Positions 18,372-27,557 of a stretch of 64,000 nt of DNA are shown here, in pieces (the first letter of the stretch is position 1; the number at the start of each line of letters is the position of its first letter). The position numbers and the translations under genes are program-made. The DNA comes from Mycobacterium nebraskense (GTDB lineage Bacteria > Actinomycetota > Actinomycetes > Mycobacteriales > Mycobacteriaceae), in assembly GCF_002102255.1 (NCBI RefSeq), contig NZ_LQPH01000066.1, positions 62,001 through 126,000 of the forward strand, written 5' to 3'. The notes beneath the pieces were generated by a model. That model was not told the origin of the DNA and searched no databases. It saw only the letters and a list, made by a program, of their open reading frames with translations.

Positions 18372-20601
18372 CGGGTACTCCCACCAACTCGATCCGGGCG
18401 GGAACGTGCTTGTGCCACGGCGTGCCGGCGTAGGGATCGCGCCATTCGGTCGAGGTGAGCGCGTTCGGGGCGACGCCAGGAACCAGGGTATGCCCGTCGC
18501 CGTCGACGTAGTCGAGCCCAAACCCGTTGGGCAGGGCCGCATGTCCGGCCAGCATGGTCTCGGTGATCTCGACGGTGGCCTCGGCGCTGCCGGCCGCGGT
18601 GCTGACGCGGGCGCGGCATCCGTCGACGAGTCCGAGGGTCTGGGCGTCCTCGACACTGACGCGCAGTGCCCCGTCGACGTCGCGTTTGCGCCAAGACGGG
18701 TCGCGGAAGATGTCGTTGGCGGTGTAGGCGCGGCGCTCGCCCACCGACAGCACGATCGGGAAGTCCGGTGTTGTCAGCCGCGGCGGGGCTGCGGCCAGCG
18801 CCCTCAATTCGTCGAGCATTTCTGGGATTTCCAGCGCGATCTTGTGATCGGCGTGGCTGATCAACGCGAAGTCGTCCTCGTAGTTGTGCACCGTGAATGT
18901 CACCCCGGACGGGGTGTCGAGGATCGCGTCGAACAGCGCGTTGCCGTCGGCGTGACCGGCGCGGCGCACGGCCTCGGGATAGGTCAGGGCGGCCTTCTGG
19001 GCGAGCCCCCACAGGGCGGCCGCGCCGCGTAAACCGTCCGGCAGCGTGGGCCCGAGCGTCTCGTAGAGGACGTAGGGAAGCAGCTTGGCGACCGTCGGGT
19101 TGGTTGCGGTCGCGGTCAGGAACGCTTCGGTGTAGGCCTGCCGGCCGCGCCGGGCGGCTTCGGACAGTGGCCGCAAATCCGCGTCGTCCATCGCGCCCAG
19201 GGCCCGCACCAGCCGCGCCCAGATCTCCGGTTCGGGCAGGGTTCCGGGCAGCGGTTCGAGCAGCGGCCGCCGCAGCTGAAAAGCGTTGTGCGGGAACTCC
19301 AGATTGAAGAACGTGGCTTCCGGCTTCTCGAACTGCGAGGCCGCGGGCAGCACGTAGTGCGCGAGTCGCGCGGTCTCGGTCATCGCGACGTCGATGACGA
19401 CCATCAGTTCCAGCGCCTGGAAGGCCTCCCGGCACGCGGCCGAATTGGCCAGCGAGTGCGCGGGGTTGCTGCTTTCCACGATCATGGCCCGGAATCGGTC
19501 CGGGTGGTCGGTCAGGATCTCCTCGGGCACGACGTTGCTGGGCACCAAGCCGGAGATGATCGGAGCGCCGGTCACCGGCGTGCGGCCGGAGAACTGGCCG
19601 AACAGCGGCCCGAACGACGAATGTAGGTGCTGGCCGCCCTTTTTCGCGAAGTTGCCGGTGAATATCCACAGCAGCTTGTTCAGGTACGAGCAGAGCGTGC
19701 TGTTGGGCGCCTGCTGCACCCCGAGGTCCTCGAACACCGAGACACTGGACGCGGCGCCGATGCGCCGCGCCGCCGCGCGCAGCAACTCCTCGTCGACCCC
19801 GCACCGTTGCGCGTAGTCGGCCACCGGGACGTCGCGCAGCGCAGTGCGGACGGCGTCGGCGTCACGCACGTGCTCGGCGAGAAACGTTTCGTTACAGAGG
19901 TTTTCCTGCACCAGGACGGCAGCCAGCGCGGCCAGGCACCACGCGTCGGTGCCGGGCCGCACCCGCAGGTGGAAGTCGGACATCTTGGCGGTGTCGGTGA
20001 CGACGGGATCGATGACGATCATCGACCGGTTCGGGTCCTTGGCGATCTCGTTGAGCACTACCCGGGCGCGGGGAAAGCTCTGCGACATCCACGGGTTCTT
20101 CCCGACGAACACCGACACCTCGGCGTGCTCGAATTCGCCTCGCGTGTGACCACCGTACAGCTGGCCGTCGATCCAGGCCTCACCGGTTTTCTCCTGCGCC
20201 AACGCATTTGACCGATAGCGTGACCCCAGGGCTTTGAGGAAGGCTCCGCTGTAGGCACCGCCCAGGTGATTGCCCTGCCCGCCGCCGCCGTAGTAGAAGA
20301 TCTTGTCCCCGCCGTAGCTGTCCCGGATGCGCTTGAAACCCTCGGCGATCTCGACAATCGCGGTGTCCCAGTCGATCTCCTCGAAGCTGCCGTCGGCGCG
20401 GCGGCGCAGGGGGGAGGTCAATCGTGCGCCGCTGTTCTGATAGTGGTCCAGCCGCAAGGCTTTGTTGCAGGTGTACCCCTGCGACGCCGGGTGCGCCTTG
20501 TCGCCCCGGATTCGGGCCAGCCGGCGATCTTCGACCTGGACGACGATCCCGCAGTTGCATTCGCAGAGGATGCATGCCGTGGACTTCCATTCACCGGTCA
20601 T
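18355..20601 (-). CDS. Molybdopterin-dependent oxidoreductase, Rv0197-type
   Basis: A 748-residue enzyme of the DMSO reductase/formate dehydrogenase superfamily. The N-terminus has a [4Fe-4S] cysteine set C10-x2-C13-x3-C17-x27-C45, followed by the bis-MGD-binding oxidoreductase domain and a C-terminal molydopterin dinucleotide-binding beta-barrel (from about residue 620). No Tat signal is seen, so it is probably cytosolic. The substrate is unknown. ATG 20601 overlaps the stop of the upstream TetR regulator by ATGA, which suggests that this enzyme is the regulator's main target. The 3' end overlaps zmp1 in the convergent direction. Confidence 0.9.
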   Translation of the reverse strand: MTGEWKSTACILCECNCGIVVQVEDRRLARIRGDKAHPASQGYTCNKALRLDHYQNSGARLTSPLRRRADGSFEEIDWDTAIVEIAEGFKRIRDSYGGDKIFYYGGGGQGNHLGGAYSGAFLKALGSRYRSNALAQEKTGEAWIDGQLYGGHTRGEFEHAEVSVFVGKNPWMSQSFPRARVVLNEIAKDPNRSMIVIDPVVTDTAKMSDFHLRVRPGTDAWCLAALAAVLVQENLCNETFLAEHVRDADAVRTALRDVPVADYAQRCGVDEELLRAAARRIGAASSVSVFEDLGVQQAPNSTLCSYLNKLLWIFTGNFAKKGGQHLHSSFGPLFGQFSGRTPVTGAPIISGLVPSNVVPEEILTDHPDRFRAMIVESSNPAHSLANSAACREAFQALELMVVIDVAMTETARLAHYVLPAASQFEKPEATFFNLEFPHNAFQLRRPLLEPLPGTLPEPEIWARLVRALGAMDDADLRPLSEAARRGRQAYTEAFLTATATNPTVAKLLPYVLYETLGPTLPDGLRGAAALWGLAQKAALTYPEAVRRAGHADGNALFDAILDTPSGVTFTVHNYEDDFALISHADHKIALEIPEMLDELRALAAAPPRLTTPDFPIVLSVGERRAYTANDIFRDPSWRKRDVDGALRVSVEDAQTLGLVDGCRARVSTAAGSAEATVEITETMLAGHAALPNGFGLDYVDGDGHTLVPGVAPNALTSTEWRDPYAGTPWHKHVPARIELVGVPVSSRS

Positions 20602-21185
20602 TGCGGGACGTCCTTTCTGGTTGCCTCGGCCGACAGCAGGTCGCGTAGCTGGCGGTGCACGGCGTCGAGGGGGGTGAGGTCGCGCCGCACCCGGGCCAGC
20701 ACGATCGCGCCCTCGAGCGCCGTGGTGGCCAGCAGCGCCAGGTCGCCGGCGCGCTCGCGCGGTATCCCGTCGGCGATGAAGCGCTGCGCGATCAGGTCGG
20801 TCCAGCGGTCGAACACCGACGCCGCGCGCTCGACGACCGGCGCCATGCGCTCACCGTCTTGCTCGCCGGCCTCCACGGAGACCGCGACGATGGGGCAGCC
20901 CGCGCGGAAGTCGCTATCGAGCAGCTGGCGCCGATACTTGTCGATCAGGGTGTCCATCAGCTGGGGACCGCCCTCGGCCCCGGCGATGATCGCGGCGACA
21001 TGCTCGCCGGCGTAGTCCACCGCCTCGCAGAGCAGCTGGGTCCGCCCGCCCGGGAAGTAGTGATAGGCCGATCCGCGCGGCGCGCCGCTGTGTTCCAGGA
21101 CATCCGAGATCGCGGTGGCGCGCGCGCCCCGCTCCCTGATCAACAGCGCGGCGGAGATCACCATCCGCTCGCGTGGACTGCGCAT
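20598..21185 (-). CDS. TetR family transcriptional regulator, Rv0196-type
   Basis: A 195-residue TetR-family repressor. The N-terminal helix-turn-helix covers about residues 10-50 (RERGARATAISDVLEHSGAP, then the family-typical GSAYHYFPGG recognition helix), followed by an all-helical ligand-binding domain. It is the first gene of an operon with the molybdopterin oxidoreductase (ATGA overlap). A well-formed inverted repeat just upstream of its start is a likely autoregulatory operator. The inducer is unknown. Confidence 0.9.
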   Translation of the reverse strand: MRSPRERMVISAALLIRERGARATAISDVLEHSGAPRGSAYHYFPGGRTQLLCEAVDYAGEHVAAIIAGAEGGPQLMDTLIDKYRRQLLDSDFRAGCPIVAVSVEAGEQDGERMAPVVERAASVFDRWTDLIAQRFIADGIPRERAGDLALLATTALEGAIVLARVRRDLTPLDAVHRQLRDLLSAEATRKDVPQ

Positions 21186-21208
21186 CGCCGCTCCTCAGGG
21201 CCATAGCT

Positions 21209-21228
21209 TATGTATGATGCTATACATA
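21209..21228. promoter_or_regulatory. Probable TetR operator (TATGTAT-N6-ATACATA)
   Basis: A perfect 7-bp inverted repeat with a 6-bp spacer, centred about 33 bp upstream of the TetR gene start in an otherwise GC-rich region. Position and size fit a TetR-type operator overlapping the promoter of the TetR/molybdopterin oxidoreductase operon. It is also the only strongly AT-rich element in the gap. Confidence 0.65.
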
Positions 21229-21277
21229 ATCGGCTGTCCCGCGAAAGCCCCGCGCTGCTTTTTTGGTCGGCTGAGGC

Positions 21278-22300
21278 TTAGTTCATCCAGTCGGCGGAGC
21301 CGTCGTTCTTCGGGTAATTGCCGCCGGTGGAGTTCTTCACGACGATCGGGTCACCCGCACCGAAGTTGTCGAAGAACCACCTCGCGTTGGCGGGGCTGAT
21401 GTTGATGCAGCCGTGGCTGACATCGCGCTTGCCCTGGTCATCCACCGACCACGGGGCGCTGTGCACGAAGTCGCCGACGTTGTCGAACCGGACGGCCAGA
21501 TCGACGGTCACCTTGTACCCATACGTCGAATTGACCGGGACCCCGTAGGTGGAGGAATCCATCACCACCGAGGGCATCTTCTCCTGCACGTAGTAGGTGC
21601 CGTTGGGGGTCTGGTGATTGCCGGACGTCATGCCCATCGACATCGGGATCGTCTTCTCCACCGTGCCGTTGCGGGTCACGGTCAGCTGGTGCGTGGCGTC
21701 GTCGGCCGTCGCCACCAACGTGTCCCCGGTCCGGAAGTTGGTCACCGTGCCGCCCGCGTCGACGGTCACCTCGGTGTGAGCGGGCCAGAAGCTCAAGGGA
21801 CGCCACCGCAGCTGGGTGGGCGTCATCCAGTAGAACTTGCCGGGCACCGGCGGCACCGACGAGACGTGCACGGCGTCTATGGCCGCGCCCGCGTCCTCGA
21901 CGCGTCCCGGGAAGTTGATGATGATCGGCTGGGCCACCCCGACAGTCGAGCCGCCTTTCGGGACGAACGAGGGCGGCCCGAACGGGGCCGTCCCGGTAAA
22001 CGGGGTGGGGTTCTGCCCGGCGGCCGAGGCCGCGGCCGGCTGAGCCGCCGGGGGCAGCCACGGCGCCGGCGGCGGGGGCGGTGGCGGCGGCAGTTGCTCG
22101 GGCGGAGGCGGCGGCGCGAACGGGTCGGGCGGCGGCGCGGGCGGCCCGGGCGGGCCGGCCACGACGCCCGGATCACCGGGGACCGGGTCCGGATCCGCCA
22201 GCGCCGGGGCCGCGCTCAACACCAGTGCCAAACCCATGACAGAAGCCAATCCGGCGGCGTTCAGGGCGGCCAAAAGCCTCCCTCGCGTCCAGCCCGACAT
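21278..22300 (-). CDS. L,D-transpeptidase (YkuD), LdtMt4/Rv0192-type
   Basis: A 340-residue exported enzyme that links peptidoglycan stems by 3-3 (meso-DAP to meso-DAP) bonds. ATG 22300 is chosen because a GGAGGG site lies 7 bases upstream; a second ATG at 22306 is too close to it. A signal peptide (residues 1-36, ending PALA) is followed by a long proline-rich segment (about 37-110) with an eight-proline run, an Ig-like domain and the YkuD domain. The catalytic motif SHGCIN has Cys298, with the upstream histidine in VHSAPWS. It matches M. tuberculosis LdtMt4, the least characterised paralogue. Confidence 0.92.
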   Translation of the reverse strand: MSGWTRGRLLAALNAAGLASVMGLALVLSAAPALADPDPVPGDPGVVAGPPGPPAPPPDPFAPPPPPEQLPPPPPPPPAPWLPPAAQPAAASAAGQNPTPFTGTAPFGPPSFVPKGGSTVGVAQPIIINFPGRVEDAGAAIDAVHVSSVPPVPGKFYWMTPTQLRWRPLSFWPAHTEVTVDAGGTVTNFRTGDTLVATADDATHQLTVTRNGTVEKTIPMSMGMTSGNHQTPNGTYYVQEKMPSVVMDSSTYGVPVNSTYGYKVTVDLAVRFDNVGDFVHSAPWSVDDQGKRDVSHGCINISPANARWFFDNFGAGDPIVVKNSTGGNYPKNDGSADWMN

Positions 22301-22418
22301 ATGCATCCCTCCACGCTCGAGTTCCTGACACAGTGTGGCACAGGGCGCACGCCAGCTAACGTTCTCGGGGGCACACGGCAGCCCGTCAGGTCGGCATTTA
22401 CGCCGTTGAGCTGGCCAG

Positions 22419-23651
22419 CTATGAATCGCGTGAGGTTGTCGGCGCAACGTCGAGCGCATGCCGATTGGCCGCCGTGCAGACAAGCGCAGCGGCCATCAGA
22501 CCGGCCGACGCGGTCAGCATGAGGACAATGCTGCGTTCGTACAGCAGGCCGCCCGCCAACGCGCCCGCCATGATGCCCACCTGGAACGCCGTCACGTAAA
22601 GCCCCGACGCCCCGTCGGGATCGTCGGCCCCGCTGCGCATCGCCGCGGACTGCATCATCGGCGATACGGCGGTGGCCATCGCCCCCCACAACACGATCGC
22701 GGCCGTCCCGATCAGGGCCGCCGCCGCGGCGGGCCGGCCGCCCAGGGCCAAGGCGGTCAGCACGACGAACGCGCCCGTCAAACCCGCCATACACAGGATG
22801 ATCGCCCCTTTGGGCCGCCGGTCGAGCGGCCGGGCGACCAGGCCGACGGCCAGCACCCCCGCGGCGCCGTAGGCGGCCAGCACCCACGCCAGGTTCGGGC
22901 CGCGCACGCCGACGACTTCGCGGATGATCTCCACGATGTAGGTGTACGAGACGAAATGCCCGGTCACGCCGACCATGGTGATGATGCTGACGATGATCAG
23001 CCGGCGGTTGCGGTGGTGGCGGGCCCGCGGGCCGACGCACTTGAGCTGGTCCTCGGTGAGCACCATCTCCGGCAACATCACCCGGGCGGCCACGGTGACG
23101 ATGGCGGCCGCCACGGTCACGCACACCACCGCCACGCGCCAGCCCCACATCAGGCTCATGGCCGCGGTCAGCGGGCTCCCGACGACCAGCGCCAGGCTGG
23201 TTCCGACGTAGATCGACATCGTCGCGCGGCCGGCGTGGCTCGGTGGCACCAGCCGAGTCGCGATCGGGGCGATGACCGACCACAGCAGGCCGTGGGTGAT
23301 CGCGCAGAGCACCCGGCCGGCGGCCAGCACCGCGAAGGTGGGCGCCAGCGCCGAGATGACCTGCGAGACGGTCAGGCAGGTCAGGCTCAGCACCAGCACC
23401 CGGCGGCGCGGCAGGTGCGCGGTCCAGCGCACCAGCGGAATCGTGGTCAGGGCCGCGACCAGGGCATACCACGACAGCAGCGTGCCCACCAGCACCACGC
23501 TGACGTGGAGGTTGCGGGCGATGGCCGGCAGCGCGCCGACGGGCAGGATCTCGGCGGTGACATACGTGAAGGCCGCCGCTGCCAGAACAGCAAGTTGCGC
23601 TGCGACCCGTGGCGTCCACGTTCGGGCGGCGGCATTGGTTTCGGCAGTCAT
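22419..23651 (-). CDS. MFS efflux transporter, Rv0191-type
   Basis: A 410-residue, 12-helix major facilitator of the AraJ/arabinose-efflux (DHA1) group. Helix 1 contains the family motif [13 protein letters not shown], and motif A-like [14 protein letters not shown] lies after helix 2. In M. tuberculosis Rv0191 has been reported as a chloramphenicol and multidrug exporter. The start is uncertain. ATG 23651 matches the recalled M. tuberculosis start. An in-frame GTG at 23708 is preceded 6 bases upstream by TACGGT, a layout typical of leaderless mycobacterial transcripts, and would add 19 residues. It lies downstream of ricR in the same direction. Confidence 0.88.
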   Translation of the reverse strand: MTAETNAAARTWTPRVAAQLAVLAAAAFTYVTAEILPVGALPAIARNLHVSVVLVGTLLSWYALVAALTTIPLVRWTAHLPRRRVLVLSLTCLTVSQVISALAPTFAVLAAGRVLCAITHGLLWSVIAPIATRLVPPSHAGRATMSIYVGTSLALVVGSPLTAAMSLMWGWRVAVVCVTVAAAIVTVAARVMLPEMVLTEDQLKCVGPRARHHRNRRLIIVSIITMVGVTGHFVSYTYIVEIIREVVGVRGPNLAWVLAAYGAAGVLAVGLVARPLDRRPKGAIILCMAGLTGAFVVLTALALGGRPAAAAALIGTAAIVLWGAMATAVSPMMQSAAMRSGADDPDGASGLYVTAFQVGIMAGALAGGLLYERSIVLMLTASAGLMAAALVCTAANRHALDVAPTTSRDS

Positions 23652-23785
23652 GGCGTCGGTATCGGCCGGGCTACCCAGTTCCTGGGTTGTCGCGCCTAAT
23701 GCGATCACACTGCCTTACCGTACGGACCGCAACTACAGCTCCCCCCCTATCAGGGCCGGAAGTCAGGTCTCAACTAGATCACCAA

Positions 23786-24076
23786 TCAGGAACGAACCAG
23801 GCGCGCGATGGCGGCGGAGGCCTCGGCGAGCTTCTGGTCGGCGTCGTCGCCGCCCGCGGCCACGGCGCGGGTGGCGCAGTGGTTGAGGTGCTCGTCGAGC
23901 AAATTCAGCGCGACCGAACGCAGCGCACTGTTGACGGCGCTGATCTGGGTGAGGACGTCGATGCAGTACTTGTCTTCTTCGATCATCCGCGCGATGCCGC
24001 GCACCTGGCCCTCGATGCGCCGCAGCCGCTTGGCGTAGTTGTCCTTCTGCTGCGAATATCCGTGCGCGTTCGTCAT
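23786..24076 (-). CDS. ricR: Copper-sensing repressor RicR (CsoR family)
   Basis: A 96-residue CsoR-family repressor that releases DNA on binding Cu(I). Cu(I) ligand residues of the family are present: the Cys in KYCIDVLTQ (about residue 38) and His/Cys in EHLNHC (about 63-67). ATG 24076 gives exactly the M. tuberculosis length and follows a GAAGGA site; upstream in-frame starts give a non-conserved extension. A TACCC-N5-GGGTA palindrome lies about 70 bp upstream, fitting autoregulation. In M. tuberculosis its regulon includes mymT, which is also in this window with a similar palindrome. Confidence 0.95.
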   Translation of the reverse strand: MTNAHGYSQQKDNYAKRLRRIEGQVRGIARMIEEDKYCIDVLTQISAVNSALRSVALNLLDEHLNHCATRAVAAGGDDADQKLAEASAAIARLVRS

Positions 24077-24142
24077 CCGTCCTTCACCCCTGCCTGTTCC
24101 GGCCGCCGTGCGTGGCCCGGCCGGCGTCACGAACCCATTTTA

Positions 24143-24157
24143 TACCCCGCCCGGGTA
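24143..24157. promoter_or_regulatory. RicR operator in the ricR-ilvD divergent region
   Basis: A perfect TACCC-CGCCC-GGGTA palindrome in the 126-bp gap between divergent ricR and ilvD. RicR-type repressors bind GC-flanked TACCC/GGGTA dyads, and the site sits where it could block the ricR promoter. It ends about 45 bp before the ilvD start, so an effect on ilvD is possible but unproven. Confidence 0.8.
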
Positions 24158-24190
24158 TGACCCGCACATTTGCCGTCCGGGCAGTTCACG

Positions 24191-24202
24191 CATACTTGCA
24201 CA
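24191..24202 (+). promoter_or_regulatory. Probable leaderless promoter of ilvD
   Basis: A CATACT hexamer ends 6 bases before the ilvD ATG, with no Shine-Dalgarno sequence. This is the spacing typical of leaderless mycobacterial transcripts that begin at the start codon. Confidence 0.5.
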
Positions 24203-25918
24203 ATGGCCACAACACCCGATGCGACTGGAGTCACCGACATCAAACCACGCAGTCGTGACGTAACCGACGGCCTGGAGAAGGCCGCCGCCCGCGGCATGTT
24301 GCGGGCGGTCGGCATGGGCGACGAGGACTTCGCCAAGCCGCAGATCGGGGTGGCGTCGTCGTGGAACGAGATCACGCCGTGCAACCTCTCGCTGGACCGG
24401 CTCGCCAAAGCGGTCAAGGAAGGGGTCTTCGCGGCCGGCGGCTACCCGCTCGAGTTCGGGACGATCTCTGTCTCCGACGGCATCTCGATGGGCCACGAGG
24501 GAATGCACTTCTCGCTGGTGTCGCGCGAGGTGATCGCGGACAGCGTCGAGACCGTGATGCAGGCCGAGCGCCTCGACGGCTCGGTGCTCCTGGCCGGCTG
24601 CGACAAGTCCCTGCCGGGAATGCTGATGGCCGCCGCGCGCCTGGATCTGGCGGCGGTGTTCCTGTATGCCGGCTCCATCCTGCCCGGGCGAGCCAAGCTG
24701 TCGGACGGCACCGAACGCGAGGTCACCATCATCGACGCGTTCGAGGCGGTGGGCGCGTGCGCCCGCGGACTGATGTCCCGGGAGGACGTCGACGCCATCG
24801 AGCGCGCGATCTGTCCCAGCGAGGGCGCGTGCGGCGGGATGTACACCGCCAACACGATGGCCAGCGCTGCAGAGGCCATCGGCATGTCGTTGCCCGGCAG
24901 CGCGGCGCCCCCGGCGACCGACTACCGCCGCGACGGGTTCGCCCGCCGCAGCGGCCAGGCCGTCGTGGAGTTGCTGCGGCGCGGCATCACCGCCCGCGAC
25001 ATCCTCACCAAGGAGGCGTTCGAGAACGCCATCGCGGTGGTGATGGCGTTCGGCGGCTCGACCAACGCCGTGCTGCACCTGCTGGCGATCGCGCACGAGG
25101 CCGAGGTCGAGCTGTCGCTCGACGACTTCAGCCGGATCGGGTCGAAGGTTCCGCACCTCGCCGACGTCAAACCGTTCGGCCGCCACGTCATGTCCCACGT
25201 CGACAAGATCGGCGGTGTGCCGGTGGCGATGAAGGCGCTGCTGGATGCGGGCCTGCTGCACGGGGACTGCCTGACGGTGACGGGCCAGACGGTTGCCGAG
25301 AACCTGGCCGCGATCGACCCGCCCGACCCGGACGGCAAGGTGCTGCGGGCGCTGGACAATCCCATCCACCCGACCGGCGGCATCACGATCCTGCGCGGGT
25401 CGCTGGCGCCCGAGGGCGCGGTGGTCAAGTCGGCCGGTTTCGACTCGCAGGTGTTCGAGGGCACGGCAAGGGTTTTCGATGGCGAGCGCGCCGCGCTGGA
25501 CGCCCTCGAGGACGGGACGATCACCAAGGGTGACGCCGTGGTGATCCGTTACGAGGGCCCCAAGGGCGGCCCCGGAATGCGCGAGATGCTCGCCATCACC
25601 GGCGCGATCAAGGGCGCTGGCCTGGGCAAAGACGTGCTGCTGCTGACCGACGGCCGCTTCTCCGGCGGGACGACCGGCCTGTGCGTGGGTCACGTCGCGC
25701 CCGAGGCGGTCGACGCCGGGCCGATCGCCTTCCTGCGCGACGGTGATCCGATCCGCCTGGACGTCGCGAACCGCGTCCTCGACGTGCTGGTAGATCCAGC
25801 CGAATTCGATTCTCGGCGAGAGGGTTTCACCCCGCCCCCGGCGCGCTATAAGACCGGCGTACTGGCCAAGTACGTCAAGCTGGTCAGCTCGGCGGCGATC
25901 GGCGCGGTCTGCGGCTAG
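24203..25918 (+). CDS. ilvD: Dihydroxy-acid dehydratase
   Basis: Converts 2,3-dihydroxyisovalerate and 2,3-dihydroxy-3-methylvalerate to the 2-keto acids in branched-chain amino acid synthesis. It is a cytosolic, Fe-S-dependent homodimer. The 571-residue protein has the signatures [23 protein letters not shown] and [16 protein letters not shown], carrying the cluster-ligand cysteines, and the C-terminal [14 protein letters not shown] 24203 is chosen because the [19 protein letters not shown] core follows about 17 residues later, as in M. tuberculosis (575 residues). It is divergent from ricR. Confidence 0.97.
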   Translation: MATTPDATGVTDIKPRSRDVTDGLEKAAARGMLRAVGMGDEDFAKPQIGVASSWNEITPCNLSLDRLAKAVKEGVFAAGGYPLEFGTISVSDGISMGHEGMHFSLVSREVIADSVETVMQAERLDGSVLLAGCDKSLPGMLMAAARLDLAAVFLYAGSILPGRAKLSDGTEREVTIIDAFEAVGACARGLMSREDVDAIERAICPSEGACGGMYTANTMASAAEAIGMSLPGSAAPPATDYRRDGFARRSGQAVVELLRRGITARDILTKEAFENAIAVVMAFGGSTNAVLHLLAIAHEAEVELSLDDFSRIGSKVPHLADVKPFGRHVMSHVDKIGGVPVAMKALLDAGLLHGDCLTVTGQTVAENLAAIDPPDPDGKVLRALDNPIHPTGGITILRGSLAPEGAVVKSAGFDSQVFEGTARVFDGERAALDALEDGTITKGDAVVIRYEGPKGGPGMREMLAITGAIKGAGLGKDVLLLTDGRFSGGTTGLCVGHVAPEAVDAGPIAFLRDGDPIRLDVANRVLDVLVDPAEFDSRREGFTPPPARYKTGVLAKYVKLVSSAAIGAVCG

Positions 25919-25952
25919 GCCCGATCGCCGCCTCGCTCAACGGGTTTGGAAC

Positions 25953-26393
25953 CTATGCGTGGGTGGTCGCCGCGCGCGTACGCCTGCCGAAGTAAGTCGC
26001 GTTGAGACCCAACAACGTCAGCAACGCACCCGCGACGATATTCGACCACATCATGCCGGCGGTCAACGCGACACCCGGCAGAATCCACAGCGAGACGATG
26101 ACCCACACACCGAGCACCGGCATCGTCCAAGTCATACCGTGGGCGCGGTCGAGCGCCGTCGCGAAACCGTACGCCAAGAACGCCGCCGCGATCCCGACGA
26201 TCAGGTCGGACGTGGCAAGCGATCCCGTCGCGCTGAATCCCACCATCCACGGGGACGCCGCCACATACAGGCCGGTCAGCAAGGCCAGGCCGAAGGTGAA
26301 GTGCGCGCTCATCGACTCGGCAGCGCGGTCATAGCTCGCGCGCAGAGCCAACAAATCCGGGTGGTGATCGATTGATGAATGGACTGTACTCAT
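25953..26393 (-). CDS. SPW-repeat membrane protein, Rv0188-type
   Basis: A 146-residue protein with four hydrophobic helices after a roughly 30-residue soluble N-terminus. Two SPW-repeat units are visible: ASPWMVGFS in the first, and the degenerate VSLWILPG in the second. The function of SPW proteins is unknown. ATG 26393 has an AAAGGT site upstream. It is convergent with ilvD (34-bp gap). Confidence 0.85.
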   Translation of the reverse strand: MSTVHSSIDHHPDLLALRASYDRAAESMSAHFTFGLALLTGLYVAASPWMVGFSATGSLATSDLIVGIAAAFLAYGFATALDRAHGMTWTMPVLGVWVIVSLWILPGVALTAGMMWSNIVAGALLTLLGLNATYFGRRTRAATTHA

Positions 26394-26567
26394 TTTGTGA
26401 CCTTTCTGTTATGCAGCAAGCCCGTTGTGTAACAAGCACTGTGGGCCGTCTGCACCCATCCATCTGCCGTCAAGATTACGCTCGATCGGCTCACGCCAGC
26501 AACGAAATCCCGCCCGCCCGGAACCGGCCGGAGGGCCCGATTGACCGGCCGCGTAGCGTCGCAAGAC

Positions 26568-27551
26568 ATGGACATCGGGGACCGCCTGCGCCTGGACGTT
26601 CCGGTCGCGCAGGCCGGCATGGGCGGCGGCCTGGCGGGCGCGGCGCTGGCGGCCGCGGTCGCCGAAGCGGGCGGCCTCGGCACCCTGGGCCTGGCCACGC
26701 CCCGGCAACTCCGCGCGTCCATCGATCAGGTGCGCGAGCAGGCGCCGGGGCGCGCGGTCGCGGTAAACCTGTTGATGCCCTTCGTTCACCGCGCGCACGT
26801 CGCGGTCTGTGTCGACGCCGGGATCGATGTCGCCGTGCTGGCGTTCGGTGAGAAGCGCGGACTCGTCCAGCACCTTCGCGACGCCGGCATCTTCGTGTTC
26901 GTGATGGTCGGTACTGCGGCGCAGGCCGGCGCCGCCATCGGTTGGGGTGCTGACGGTTTGATCGCTCAGGGCCGTGAGGCGGGTGGCCACCTCGTCGGAA
27001 CCATTCCGGCGCTTCAGTTCCTGCCACAGGCGCTGACCGCGGCCGGCGGCCGCCCGGTGTTTCTCGCCGGCGGTATCGCCGCCGGCGCCGACACCCGCGC
27101 CGCCCTGGCTGCGGGCGCCAGCGGCGTCGTCGCCGGGACGCGATTCCTGATGACGCACGAAGCGAACGCCAACCGGGAGTACCAGCGCCGAGTAGCTAAC
27201 GCGGACAAGACGATCGAGACCAACCTATTCGGCCTGAGCTGGCCGCTGCGGCATCGCGTTGTGCCCAACGCCGCAACGCGACGCTGGTGCCGCGGCGACG
27301 GCTGGGCAAAGGCTTTGCCCGCGTCCATCAACTCGGCGAGCCGCCCGCTGGCCGCGCTCGGTTACTTCGACACCGGTACGCTGATGCGCCTGCAGTCGCC
27401 GGGCCGCCCGCTGTTCACACCGCTCGCCCCGCTCGCCGCAATGCCCGACGCGTGTGTGGACCATGCGGCGCTCTACGCCGGTGAAACCGCGCTTCGCATC
27501 AGCGAACTCACCTCCGCCGCGCACGCGGTCGCCGACCTGAGCCCGCGCTGA
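26568..27551 (+). CDS. Nitronate monooxygenase-like flavoprotein
   Basis: A 327-residue TIM-barrel protein of the nitronate monooxygenase/2-nitropropane dioxygenase family (FMN-dependent). It shows the family sequences APVAQAGMGG-like (here VPVAQAGMGGG), EAGGLGTLG, AQGREAGGHLVG (near residue 132) and FLAGGIAAGADTRAALAAGASGVVAGTRFL (FMN phosphate loop). The physiological substrate is unknown; many mycobacterial members act on nitronates or have no assigned role. ATG 26568 is preferred over TTG 26541, which adds nine residues. It is absent from this position in H37Rv, so it is a local insertion or a lineage-specific retention. Confidence 0.85.
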   Translation: MDIGDRLRLDVPVAQAGMGGGLAGAALAAAVAEAGGLGTLGLATPRQLRASIDQVREQAPGRAVAVNLLMPFVHRAHVAVCVDAGIDVAVLAFGEKRGLVQHLRDAGIFVFVMVGTAAQAGAAIGWGADGLIAQGREAGGHLVGTIPALQFLPQALTAAGGRPVFLAGGIAAGADTRAALAAGASGVVAGTRFLMTHEANANREYQRRVANADKTIETNLFGLSWPLRHRVVPNAATRRWCRGDGWAKALPASINSASRPLAALGYFDTGTLMRLQSPGRPLFTPLAPLAAMPDACVDHAALYAGETALRISELTSAAHAVADLSPR

Positions 27552-27557
27552 CCGACG

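Noticed and set aside
21241..21280. T-tract terminator after the L,D-transpeptidase gene
   Set aside because: The run of six Ts follows a weak stem on the plus strand, but the transpeptidase is on the minus strand, so the orientation is wrong for its transcript.
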